Source of the DNA: Prolixibacteraceae bacterium
GTDB lineage: Bacteria; Bacteroidota; Bacteroidia; Bacteroidales; Prolixibacteraceae
Assembly: GCA_016930365.1 (NCBI GenBank)
Contig: JAFGGY010000063.1
Coordinates: 1 to 51,576, forward strand
Length of the DNA stretch: 51,576 nucleotides
Direction of reading: 5' to 3'
Shown: piece after piece, positions 31,183 to 39,634 of the stretch
How the letters are laid out: each line of letters starts with the position of its first letter
Position numbering within the stretch: position 1 is the stretch's first letter
Program-made: the position numbers and the translations under genes
The notes under the pieces: generated by a model
The model's database searches: none
What the model was told of the DNA's origin: nothing
Seen by the model: the letters and a program-made list of their open reading frames with translations, nothing else

Positions 31183-31546
31183 TAATTGTTCGTTACTGTT
31201 TTTTTATTTTGCAGGCAACTATCTGCTTGCATTTTGCAAACTCGACAACCTAAATAGCTAACTATTACTTTATTGCAAGCAATAGTCTCACAGTCTCATC
31301 GTCTCACATCTCATATCTCATTTTCTCACCGTCTTAATTCTCATCGTCTCATCGTCTCACCGTCTCACATCTCATTTTCTCACCGTCTTAATTCTCACCG
31401 TCTTAATTCTCACCGTCTTAATTCTCACCGTCTTAATTCTCACCGTCTCACCGTCTCATATCTAACTCACAAGCGTTAGTTTTATGAATATGCCGCAGAG
31501 CGGCTGGGATACTAAAATCTCATGTCTTTTATATAATGTACTATTG
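31183..31546 (+). repeat. MITE-like intergenic element, copy E4, expanded by an internal minisatellite
   Basis: Left end TAATTGTTCGTTA, internal TTGCATTTTGC and CCTAAATAGCTAACTATTACTTTATT, right end TAATGTACTATTG. Confidence 0.6.
31290..31462. repeat. Compound minisatellite (15-bp CACCGTCTTAATTCT and 8-bp CA(T/C)CGTCT units)
   Basis: 31381-31440 is exactly four perfect 15-bp copies, another at 31326-31340, and several CATCGTCT/CACCGTCT octamers around them. Confidence 0.95.
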
Positions 31547-31677
31547 ACATTGATGGTTCATTGTTGGCTATTAGCCGATTATTTTATGGCATAAACCCAA
31601 TAGTATAAATCGGGTGTAACCTTTCACCCCTAATTTCGTCACACGAATACTTTTTATCAATTTCAAAACAAATAGCT

Positions 31678-32403
31678 ATGATTAAACACAAATTTTACCT
31701 TGGGATTGTACTTGTTTTTTTAGTTTCAATCCAGTTTGTTACAACAAGTTGTGCGATAAATTCTCATGTTGGGAATGGCCATGTTGTAAAGGAAGAACGC
31801 GATATTTCAGGGTTTAATTCAATATCTGCCAGTGCCGGTTTGAATATTTACCTTACTCAATCAGACGAAGAACAGCTTACCGTTGAAGCCGATGAAAATC
31901 TAATGGACTACATCATAACCGAAGTTAGAGGCAACGAGCTAAAATGTACCGTTGATGGAAACATATACCGTTCTTCTAAATTAAATGTCTATGTTTCTTA
32001 TTCACTTTTGAATAGCATTTCTGTTTCGTCGGGTGCCGATATTGAAACTGAAAATGTGCTTCGCTCAAACGAAATTATCATTAACGCAAGCAGTGGTGCC
32101 GATGCCGATTTGTTGGTTGAATCGGAAACGATAAGCTGCCAGTCAAGCAGCGGTGCCAATATTAAGTTGAAAGGCCTATGCGAACAATTTAATGCAAATT
32201 CCAGCTCAGGAGCCGATATAAAAGCGGCAGATCTATCGAGCAAATCGGCCGAGGTTGTTGCTTCAAGTGCCGGCGACATTCGCATTTCGGTTTCCGAACG
32301 TATAAGTGCCAATGCCAGCAGTGGCGGCGATATTGTGTTCTATGGAAGTCCAAAAAATATAAATATTGATGAATCAAGCGGTGGCGATGTAAAACAATAT
32401 TAA
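31678..32403 (+). CDS. DUF2807 / GIN domain exported protein
   Basis: Lipobox TTSC; FNSISASAGLNIYLTQSDEEQLTVEADENL; repeated SSGADI-like turns. Confidence 0.85.
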   Translation: MIKHKFYLGIVLVFLVSIQFVTTSCAINSHVGNGHVVKEERDISGFNSISASAGLNIYLTQSDEEQLTVEADENLMDYIITEVRGNELKCTVDGNIYRSSKLNVYVSYSLLNSISVSSGADIETENVLRSNEIIINASSGADADLLVESETISCQSSSGANIKLKGLCEQFNANSSSGADIKAADLSSKSAEVVASSAGDIRISVSERISANASSGGDIVFYGSPKNINIDESSGGDVKQY

Positions 32404-32560
32404 ATCAAGTACTATCTGAATTATCCAAATTACATTCAATATTACAGTTTTAGTGTTTTCCAAAACCATTTGCAAAATAATAATTGCAAGTGAATAGTGG
32501 CATTATTTTGATTTCGAATCATTGTTTTCCGAGCAACAATGATTTCGGACTATTGCAAAC

Positions 32561-32590
32561 AAAAAGCAGGTAAGATATACCTGCTTTTTT
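32561..32590. terminator. Rho-independent terminator
   Basis: AAAAAGCAGGTAAGATATACCTGCTTTTTT stem-loop downstream of the DUF2807 gene. Confidence 0.8.
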
Positions 32591-32630
32591 AATAAAGTTA
32601 TTGACGATAATATCTTCAACTTATTATTGA

Positions 32631-32760
32631 CATTAGTACGTTAGATTTTGCATACGAGATATTTTTTGTAATAAATTAAATATCAACAATTTATACAATC
32701 AAGTTAGCAAAGCACAAAAGGCTCACTGATAATGACTTTAAAAATATTAACGAACGATTG
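32631..32760 (-). repeat. MITE-like intergenic element, copy E5 (130 bp)
   Basis: CATTAGTACGTTAGATTT ... TAACGAACGATTG ends; ATTGA near both ends (one-base offset on the right). Confidence 0.7.
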
Positions 32761-32797
32761 CATTGAACAAAACTATGCTCAACAAACCTTGCATTGT

Positions 32798-34018
32798 TTA
32801 TAAAAGCAACAACTCCTCCGATTGATAAATCATTGTTTTTAACTCAGAGGCCATTATACGAATTCCTTCCTCCATCTTATCGTCCGAGGCGTTGCTGAAA
32901 TTCATGCGTATGTTTGATTGTCCGTTTGCCGAAACAAAAAACGAACTTCCGGGGACGAAAACCACATTTTGTTTCATGGTACGCTCAACCAGCTCATAAG
33001 CATCAATTTTGTAAGGTAATTTTAACCATAAAAACATACCGCCACGTGGTTTTGTATAGTGCACATTGTGTGGCATATATCTTTCAATTAATTGTTGCAT
33101 TAATGCACATTGTCGGGCATAAGCATTACGAATCGTCTTCAGATGCTGGTCGATGTCGTTGTTCACAAGAAAATGATATATAATGTGTTGCGATAAATTA
33201 TTTGAATGTAAATCGACCGATTGTTTGGCTCGTTCGAAGTAAGCACTCAACCCATCGGGAATTACGACCCAACCCATGCGTAAACCCGGAGCCACCATTT
33301 TCGAAAACGAACCAGTCCAGAATACTTGTTCGGGTGCATAGGCATAAACCGGTTTTGCGCATTTTTGGTCAAAACAAATCTCGTTGTACGGGTCATCTTC
33401 AAGCATCAATACTTTATGATCGTTGAGTAAGGAAGCTAGTTTTATGCGCTTTTCTTCTGAATACGTTATGCCCGACGGATTCTGAAAATTTGGAATTGCG
33501 TACATCAGTTTTACATCGTTTTCTTCGAAAATACGTCCGGTTTCTACTATATTGGGACCATCGCTATTCAGGCTGGTTTCTAAAAACCGGGGGCTGTAAG
33601 CCGACAAGGCCTGTATGCCACCGAGGTAGGTGGGTTTTTCGACCAAAACATCATCGCCACGATTGACAAACATCTTTCCGATCACATCAATTGCTTGTTG
33701 CGAACCGTTGGTTATGATAATATTTTCTGCCTGTATCGATAGCTGGTACTTTTTGTTGTAACGATTTGCAATCCATTGTCGCAAAGGTAAATAACCTCTC
33801 GACCCGGCATATTGCAACATTTCAACTCCATTATTCTGAAACACTACTCCGGCTGAATGTTTAAGTGCTTCAATCGGGAAATAATCGGGGTTAGGTAAGC
33901 CACCGGCAAAGGATATCATTTTATCACTACCGGCAACGTTTAAAATTTCGCGGATAAACGACTTCGGAATTTGTTTAAAGTTTTCTGAAAACTTTTCATG
34001 GTTGTTTGCTTGTTTCAT
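32798..34018 (-). CDS. PLP-dependent class I/II aminotransferase (ARO8/LysN-like, no HTH)
   Basis: SFAGGLPNPDYFP, LQYAGSRGYLPLR, WTGSFSKMVAPGLRMGWV. Confidence 0.9.
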   Translation of the reverse strand: MKQANNHEKFSENFKQIPKSFIREILNVAGSDKMISFAGGLPNPDYFPIEALKHSAGVVFQNNGVEMLQYAGSRGYLPLRQWIANRYNKKYQLSIQAENIIITNGSQQAIDVIGKMFVNRGDDVLVEKPTYLGGIQALSAYSPRFLETSLNSDGPNIVETGRIFEENDVKLMYAIPNFQNPSGITYSEEKRIKLASLLNDHKVLMLEDDPYNEICFDQKCAKPVYAYAPEQVFWTGSFSKMVAPGLRMGWVVIPDGLSAYFERAKQSVDLHSNNLSQHIIYHFLVNNDIDQHLKTIRNAYARQCALMQQLIERYMPHNVHYTKPRGGMFLWLKLPYKIDAYELVERTMKQNVVFVPGSSFFVSANGQSNIRMNFSNASDDKMEEGIRIMASELKTMIYQSEELLLL

Positions 34019-34054
34019 ATTTGTTTTGATTTAAAAATTAAAAATCGTGGTCAT

Positions 34055-34096
34055 AAAAAAAGCCCTTCCCGATGGTCACATCGAAAAGGGCTTTTC
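34055..34096 (-). terminator. Attenuator terminator 2
   Basis: mRNA AGCCCTTTTCGATG-TGAC-CATCGGGAAGGGCT (14-bp stem with two G-U pairs), then U7. Confidence 0.85.
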
Positions 34097-34115
34097 TGGC
34101 AATACGAACCCCGTT

Positions 34116-34190
34116 CTATGTGACTTCCACACAGAAAATAATGGCTGCGACTGCTGCTATGATGTATAAATTCACGGTTTGCATATTCAT
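34116..34190 (-). CDS. Putative leader peptide 2: MNMQTVNLYIIAAVAAIIFCVEVT
   Basis: Small ORF before terminator 2; codon run IIAAVAAII. Confidence 0.65.
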   Translation of the reverse strand: MNMQTVNLYIIAAVAAIIFCVEVT

Positions 34191-34203
34191 CTGATTATAT
34201 CAA

Positions 34204-34236
34204 TAAAAAAAGCCATTCCCCGAAAGAGAATGGCTT
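34204..34236 (-). terminator. Attenuator terminator 1
   Basis: mRNA AAGCCATTC-TCTTTCGGG-GAATGGCTT followed by U-tract. Confidence 0.8.
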
Positions 34237-34276
34237 GATTTTTTATATTTTTTTGATTTATTCCATATCTCTCTGG

Positions 34277-34339
34277 TCAACAACAAGGCAAAGTCGCCGC
34301 TGCTACTGCAATAATTATATGGATATAATTGACTTTCAT
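34277..34339 (-). CDS. Putative leader peptide 1: MKVNYIHIIIAVAAATLPCC
   Basis: Small ORF before terminator 1; codon run IHIIIAVAAA. Confidence 0.65.
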   Translation of the reverse strand: MKVNYIHIIIAVAAATLPCC

Positions 34340-34498
34340 AATTTTTCGCTATGGTAAATCGATTGATTTTTACCGGTTCTTTTTTGCAAAGCAACAAAAT
34401 ATTTTTTAAACGAAAACATTTTTAAGTAAAAAAGTGCATTCCTTAAATGTTTGTATATTTGCTTTCGCATTGAAACGGCCAAAAGGTATTGAAACAAA

Positions 34499-35218
34499 AT
34501 GACACAAACATTTTCATCCTTGCTAAATAAAACGGTACTATTAGAACATAGTATGCTATCGTTTGATTTTTATATTCGCGAACCTTTTATTGCCAATTGG
34601 GTGGTTATTCTTTTTGTAAGCATTTTTACACTTGTTGCCGTTTTGCGCACAATGGGCGAAAAGTATTTAGTATCGCTCACCCAGTCTGCTTTTAACAATC
34701 AAACGGCCATCCGCTTACATCGCGAGCAATTAACTTCCAACCGATTCATTGTATTTCTGCTCGAAACACTCTATTATTTGAGCATCTCGAGTTTTTTGTA
34801 TCACATATTTAAAGTTTTTGTAAACAAATTGCCAGCTACCGATTTTCGGTTATACCTGTTTGTGTTGGTACTAATTGTTGCTTTTGTAAACATAAAACGT
34901 TTTGTTTATGGCATAATCAGTGCAGTTTTTGAGGGACAAAATGAAACCGGCGAATTTTTATTTTACAAACGTTTATCGAACCATATTGTTGGTTTGTTTC
35001 TGCTAATTCCCGCGTTTTCGATGTTTTTTGTGTCTGGTATATTGTTCAATGTGCTGTCGATTTTTGGTGTATTTATAATCGCTATGCCCAGTATAATCGC
35101 TATTCTCAGGGGGGGTGTCATTATTCTGAAAAAAGGTTTTTTTGTTTTCTATTTGATTTTATACCTTTGTACCCTCGAAATTTTGCCGTTATTAATCGTT
35201 TGGAAGATTTTGTGGTAA
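34499..35218 (+). CDS. DUF4271 membrane protein
   Basis: Multi-TM protein immediately upstream of hemD, the usual DUF4271 context. Confidence 0.75.
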   Translation: MTQTFSSLLNKTVLLEHSMLSFDFYIREPFIANWVVILFVSIFTLVAVLRTMGEKYLVSLTQSAFNNQTAIRLHREQLTSNRFIVFLLETLYYLSISSFLYHIFKVFVNKLPATDFRLYLFVLVLIVAFVNIKRFVYGIISAVFEGQNETGEFLFYKRLSNHIVGLFLLIPAFSMFFVSGILFNVLSIFGVFIIAMPSIIAILRGGVIILKKGFFVFYLILYLCTLEILPLLIVWKILW

Positions 35219-35255
35219 ATAAAGAATTATGTAGAACCTTTTAAATTATTAGGTT

Positions 35256-36002
35256 TTGAAAATCAAGAGAATACTAGTATCCCAACCCAAGCCTGCGTCA
35301 ACTAAATCGCCTTACTTTGAATTCGCCGAAAGAAACAATGTAAAAGTAGATTTCAGGCCATTTATTCAGGTTGAAGGTGTTTCAGCGAAGGAGTTCAGAC
35401 AAACACGGGTAAATATACTCGACTATACAGCCGTTGTGTTTACCAGTCGCACTGCAATCGATCACTTTTTCAGAATTAGCGAGGAAATGCGCATTACTGT
35501 GCCCGAAACCATGAAATATTTCTGCGTTTCGGAAGCTACAGCCTTCTATCTGCAAAAGTATATCGTGTATCGTAAACGTAAAATCTTTTACGGCGATGGA
35601 AAATTCCAGGATCTTGTAGAGATTATCAAAAAGCATCTCGACGAAAAATATCTGGTACCTCTGTCGCATATTCACAAACCCGAAATTCCTGAATTGCTCG
35701 ACAAGGTAAAAGCTAATTATACTAAGGCGATCTTGTATCGTACCATTAGCAGCGATTTATCGGATTTGAAAGATGTTAATTACGATGTTTTGGTTTTTTA
35801 TAGTCCTTCGGGTATTAAATCGTTGTTGCAAAATTTTCCGGAATTTGAGCAAAACGATACCCGCATTGCTTCCTTTGGAACTTCTACGGCCAATGCTGTG
35901 AAAGAAGCCGGACTTAGACTCGACATTCAGGCGCCTAATCCGCAAGCGCCTTCAATGACCATGGCTCTTGAACAGTACATCAAGAAAAATGGAAAGAAAT
36001 AA
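35256..36002 (+). CDS. hemD: Uroporphyrinogen-III synthase
   Basis: ILVSQPKPASTKSPYFEFAE, VFTSRTAIDHFF, LVFYSPSGIKSLL, ASFGTSTANAVKEAG. Confidence 0.85.
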   Translation: MKIKRILVSQPKPASTKSPYFEFAERNNVKVDFRPFIQVEGVSAKEFRQTRVNILDYTAVVFTSRTAIDHFFRISEEMRITVPETMKYFCVSEATAFYLQKYIVYRKRKIFYGDGKFQDLVEIIKKHLDEKYLVPLSHIHKPEIPELLDKVKANYTKAILYRTISSDLSDLKDVNYDVLVFYSPSGIKSLLQNFPEFEQNDTRIASFGTSTANAVKEAGLRLDIQAPNPQAPSMTMALEQYIKKNGKK

Positions 36003-36013
36003 AATGATGAAAT

Positions 36014-36051
36014 AAAAAAAGAGCTTATCTTTTCAGACAGGCTCTTTTTTA
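36014..36051. terminator. Bidirectional terminator between hemD and dprA
   Basis: AAAAAAAGAGC...GCTCTTTTTT between convergent genes. Confidence 0.75.
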
Positions 36052-36056
36052 TTCTT

Positions 36057-37178
36057 CTACCTTCCAATATTGCCTATTAACTTAAAACGATTGCCGGGCA
36101 ACGATTTCACAGCGCCTTTGAATTCGAGGGTTAACAACAAACTGTTAATTTTTTGCACAGGCAAATGCACTTCTCTCGAAATAAAATCGGTCGTAGATAC
36201 TTCGTTCTGCTTTAATGCCGAAATAATTTGTTCTTCTTCGTCGTTCAAATCAATAAGCAAGGCTTGCTGTACCGGTTCATTCCTGGCTTCCCAGCCCATA
36301 TAGGCTATCAAGTCGGAACTTGATTCAATCAGAGCAGCTTTGTTGTTTTTAATCATGGCATTACAGCCGGCAGAATACTCGTCGGTGGTACGTCCCGGAT
36401 AAGCAAATACATCGCGATTATACGAGTTGGCAATATCGGCAGTTACCAATGCACCACCTTTGGCTGCCGATTCTACAACGATGGTACAATCGGCTAACCC
36501 GGCAATTATACGATTTCGTCGAAGAAAATTTCCCGGGTCAATTTTATGGTTCGACGGAAAATCGGATAACAAACCGCCGTTTTCTTGTATAATTTCACGA
36601 GCTATTTTAGCATGTTCGGCAGGGTACATTTTGTCGAGGCCGTGCCCTACCACCCCAAGTGTTGGCAAATTGCATTTCATGGCAGCTTTGTGGGCATTAA
36701 CATCAATTCCAAATGCCAGTCCACTTACTACTAATGCATGTACACCCTGTGCCGCAAGCCCACTTATAAGCTCCTGCGTTCGCTCGCGACCATATTCGCT
36801 GGCCTTGCGGGTGCCAACCACACTAATTATGCGCGAATGGTCGAGGTTCACCTCGCCTTTCATATACATAATTGCTGGTGAATCGACACACTGAGCCAAA
36901 CGACGAGGGTAGTTTTTATCGAGATAAAAAAAAGTTTTTAGCTTGTGCTTTTCAATAAATTTCACTTCTTCGCCGGCCTTTTTTAAAACTTCATCGCGAC
37001 TATTTACAACGATGTTTATCAGTGCAGTTCCAATTCCGGGAATATCTTTAAACTGTTTTTTCGACGATTCGAAAACAGCATCGAGGCTGCCCATATAAGC
37101 AACCAGCCGGCGTGCATTAACCGACCCAATTCGATTGAATAACGATAGTGCTATTTTGTATATAAGAGGGGACGACAT
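36057..37178 (-). CDS. dprA: DNA-processing protein DprA
   Basis: SVVGTRKASEYG, VSGLAFGIDVNAHKAA, NFLRRNRIIAGLADCTIVVESAAKGGALVTA. Confidence 0.96.
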   Translation of the reverse strand: MSSPLIYKIALSLFNRIGSVNARRLVAYMGSLDAVFESSKKQFKDIPGIGTALINIVVNSRDEVLKKAGEEVKFIEKHKLKTFFYLDKNYPRRLAQCVDSPAIMYMKGEVNLDHSRIISVVGTRKASEYGRERTQELISGLAAQGVHALVVSGLAFGIDVNAHKAAMKCNLPTLGVVGHGLDKMYPAEHAKIAREIIQENGGLLSDFPSNHKIDPGNFLRRNRIIAGLADCTIVVESAAKGGALVTADIANSYNRDVFAYPGRTTDEYSAGCNAMIKNNKAALIESSSDLIAYMGWEARNEPVQQALLIDLNDEEEQIISALKQNEVSTTDFISREVHLPVQKINSLLLTLEFKGAVKSLPGNRFKLIGNIGR

Positions 37179-37198
37179 TTCAATACAGTTTTGAGTAT

Positions 37199-37687
37199 TT
37201 ATTTCTTATTGTTTTCGAGAATTTTATTCAGAACATGTGCAATTTGTGCTATTTCGTCGCTTTTCAAAATTGAAACCGAAATAGGTGGGTAATCGGCAAT
37301 GCCATATTTCGATTGCACCGACAGGGTGAGTGTCCTTTTCATGCCTAAAATGCTTTGCTTAAGCTGAAACCCCACCAACTGGTGCAGTTCCATCTCAACC
37401 GACTGGTAGTTTCGCACTGTGCTCGAAACCGAATAAAAATTAACCTGTAGATATCGCTCGGTTACCAGCATTTCGAAAAACGAAGGCTTAATTTTATGAA
37501 ACAAGACAAAGTAACCCACGGCAAATAGGACAGTGGCAATTAACTCGTTCGTTTTATTGGTGGCAACAAACAAAAAAGCCAGACCAAGGAATACAATCCC
37601 GCTCAAAATAAACAGTATAAAAAAGTTTCCCGAACGGCCTTTATTGTTCAGCTGAAAAATGAAGTTTATATTTTCTTTCGAATTCAT
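37199..37687 (-). CDS. Hypothetical membrane protein
   Basis: 162 aa with two N-terminal TM segments. Confidence 0.55.
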   Translation of the reverse strand: MNSKENINFIFQLNNKGRSGNFFILFILSGIVFLGLAFLFVATNKTNELIATVLFAVGYFVLFHKIKPSFFEMLVTERYLQVNFYSVSSTVRNYQSVEMELHQLVGFQLKQSILGMKRTLTLSVQSKYGIADYPPISVSILKSDEIAQIAHVLNKILENNKK

Positions 37688-37752
37688 ATACAGATATTAT
37701 TCCTGTGCGTAACAAATATTTATATTTTTGAATTCATAAAAATAATCGAAAA

Positions 37753-38823
37753 ATGGAGATTCCACAATTTAAAAACGACATACGCGTAACAAACCGGCTT
37801 GAAAAAGAGCTGGGAAGCATTATTGAAAAATATCCTGCCGGAAAGGTTTATGTAGTGGTTGACGAGCATACCCGCCAGTTTTGCCTGCCGGAGTTGCAGC
37901 AATACGTATTTTTTGAAGGCATACCGGTATTAGAACTACAAAGTGGCGAAAACAACAAAAGCCTCGAATCGGTCGTAGCGGTCTGGAATTTTTTGGAAGA
38001 AAACGGTGCCGACCGCAAATCGTTGCTCATTAACCTGGGTGGTGGCATGCTGAGCGACCTGTGCGGCTTTGCGGCTTCGTGCTTTAAACGCGGGTTGCAT
38101 TTTGTAAACATCCCCACAACCTTGCTCTCGCAGGTCGATGCCTCGGTGGGTGGAAAAACCGGCATTAACTTCAACGGGCTCAAAAACGAGATTGGCGTGT
38201 TTAACCAGCCGCGAACCGTAATTATTGCCAGCCGCTTTCTGAAAACCCTCGACAAAGCGAATTTTTTATCGGGCTATGCCGAAATGCTGAAACACGGGCT
38301 AATATACAGCAAAGCACACTGGGACGAGTGCCTTGCTTTCGACACCAAAAACATCGATTACGAAACCCTTAACGGGATGATTGCCCGCTCGGTTGCCATT
38401 AAGGAGCACTTTGTGGTAAACGACCCCACCGAGCAAAACATTCGCAAGGCACTGAACCTTGGGCACACCGTTGGTCACGCTTTCGAAAGCATGGCATTGC
38501 ACCAGGGACGGCCAATTTTACACGGTTATGCCGTGGCCTACGGAATGATTGTTGAATTGTATTTGTCGGCCAAAAAAACCGGGCTGCCCATGGAGCAGGT
38601 CGAACATATTTCGCAATGGATAATTGACAGGTACGGACCATTTAAAATAGCAAAAAGCGACTACGAAACCCTTTACCTGAAAATGACCAAGGACAAAAAA
38701 AACGAAGCCGGCCGCATCAATTTCACCTTGATACCCGAAATTGGCAAGGTTGAAATCAATGTAAATTGCGAAAAAGAACTGATTATTCAAGCACTCGACT
38801 TTTATAGTGGACTGACCAGCTAA
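37753..38823 (+). CDS. aroB: 3-dehydroquinate synthase
   Basis: GGGMLSDLCGFAASCFKRGLHFVNIPTTLLSQVDASVGGKTGIN; LNLGHTVGHAFE. Confidence 0.97.
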   Translation: MEIPQFKNDIRVTNRLEKELGSIIEKYPAGKVYVVVDEHTRQFCLPELQQYVFFEGIPVLELQSGENNKSLESVVAVWNFLEENGADRKSLLINLGGGMLSDLCGFAASCFKRGLHFVNIPTTLLSQVDASVGGKTGINFNGLKNEIGVFNQPRTVIIASRFLKTLDKANFLSGYAEMLKHGLIYSKAHWDECLAFDTKNIDYETLNGMIARSVAIKEHFVVNDPTEQNIRKALNLGHTVGHAFESMALHQGRPILHGYAVAYGMIVELYLSAKKTGLPMEQVEHISQWIIDRYGPFKIAKSDYETLYLKMTKDKKNEAGRINFTLIPEIGKVEINVNCEKELIIQALDFYSGLTS

Positions 38824-38845
38824 AGTTTTGTAACTTTAAGGAAAA
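38812..38845 (+). repeat. Direct repeat, left copy (aroB 3' end and downstream)
   Basis: TGACCAGCTAAAGTTTTGTAACTTTAAGGAAAA, one mismatch versus 39597-39629. Confidence 0.9.
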
Positions 38846-38907
38846 TTATTTGATATGAAACGAACATGAACTTTTTTAATAAAAAGTTCACCAAAGGCAA
38901 TGATTAA

Positions 38908-38949
38908 CCCCGATGGCCATCGGGGATGTGAGAGCGAAGCGGTTCACAT
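38908..38949. repeat. Tandem hairpins within the aroB-aroA insertion
   Basis: Perfect 18-bp palindrome CCCCGATGGCCATCGGGG, then ATGTGA-gagcgaagcggt-TCACAT. Confidence 0.8.
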
Positions 38950-39001
38950 ACGTTCTCAAATTTAGAATTAAATTATGGAGCTAATTATATATTAAAAATG
39001 T

Positions 39002-39241
39002 ATGAAAGCATTGGAATTTCAATCAAAAACAGACAAAAAAGGACATTTAAAGGTTGACTATAAAATCAACCAGCCAGAAAAAAATGTTCGGGTTATTGTG
39101 CTTTTTAATGACGAAGACATTGATATTGAAAATGATGAAAAATGGATTAAAGCAATTTCAGATAATCCTTCGTATGATTTTCTTAATGAACCGGAAGAAG
39201 ATATTTATACCCTAAAAGATGGAGAACCTATCGATGATTAA
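39002..39241 (+). CDS. Putative antitoxin of a type II TA pair
   Basis: 79 aa acidic protein ending NPSYDFLNEPEEDIYTLKDGEPIDD; overlaps the toxin ORF by 8 nt. Confidence 0.75.
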   Translation: MKALEFQSKTDKKGHLKVDYKINQPEKNVRVIVLFNDEDIDIENDEKWIKAISDNPSYDFLNEPEEDIYTLKDGEPIDD

Positions 39242-39563
39242 AAATTCAATTGTTCTCGTACCTTTTCCTTTTGATGATTTTTCTACAATAAAAGTTCGAC
39301 CAGCACTTTGTCTTACATCAGAAATAGGGATACATAGGCATGTTATTATAGCATTTATCTCAAGTAAAACACATAACAATCTCGAAAACAGCGAAATTAT
39401 CATCAATGAAAATAGTGAAACCGGATTGATTAAAGATTCGATTATAAAACTTCACAAGGTAGTTTCTGTGCCTAGAAGTCTCATTAAAAGGAAGCTAGGC
39501 GTTTTAAACAAGGAAACACAGAAAGTAGTTAATGAAAAACTAAAGTTACTATTCGAGCTATAA
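39234..39563 (+). CDS. PemK/MazF-like type II toxin
   Basis: IVLVPFPFDDFSTIKVRPALCL, IAFISSK, IKLHKVVSVPRSLIKRKLGVL; start taken at MIKNSIVL. Confidence 0.85.
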   Translation: MIKNSIVLVPFPFDDFSTIKVRPALCLTSEIGIHRHVIIAFISSKTHNNLENSEIIINENSETGLIKDSIIKLHKVVSVPRSLIKRKLGVLNKETQKVVNEKLKLLFEL

Positions 39564-39596
39564 ATTTATAGTTACATACAGATAACTACCATGCAA

Positions 39597-39630
39597 TGAC
39601 CAGCTAAAGTTTTGTAACTTTGAGGAAAAA
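39597..39630 (+). repeat. Direct repeat, right copy
   Basis: TGACCAGCTAAAGTTTTGTAACTTTGAGGAAAA immediately before aroA. Confidence 0.9.
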
Positions 39631-39634
39631 TAAA

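Noticed and set aside
31079-31261. 60-aa plus-strand ORF
   Set aside because: Spans the CACTAAG hairpin and part of element E4; intergenic repeat DNA.
31326-31440. Possible CRISPR array
   Set aside because: Units are 8/15 bp directly adjacent with no unique spacers, and there are no cas genes.
31273-31479. 68-aa ORF with SHRLN repeats
   Set aside because: It is a read-through of the 15-bp minisatellite; no start context and no coding signal outside the repeat.
32513-32548. Imperfect hairpin CGAATCATTGTT...AACAATGATTTCG
   Set aside because: Probably a weak part of the DUF2807 3' terminator region; no independent signal.
34200-34397. 65-aa minus-strand ORF overlapping the attenuator
   Set aside because: Different frame from the leader peptides and runs through the terminator hairpin; the short leader reading explains the region better.
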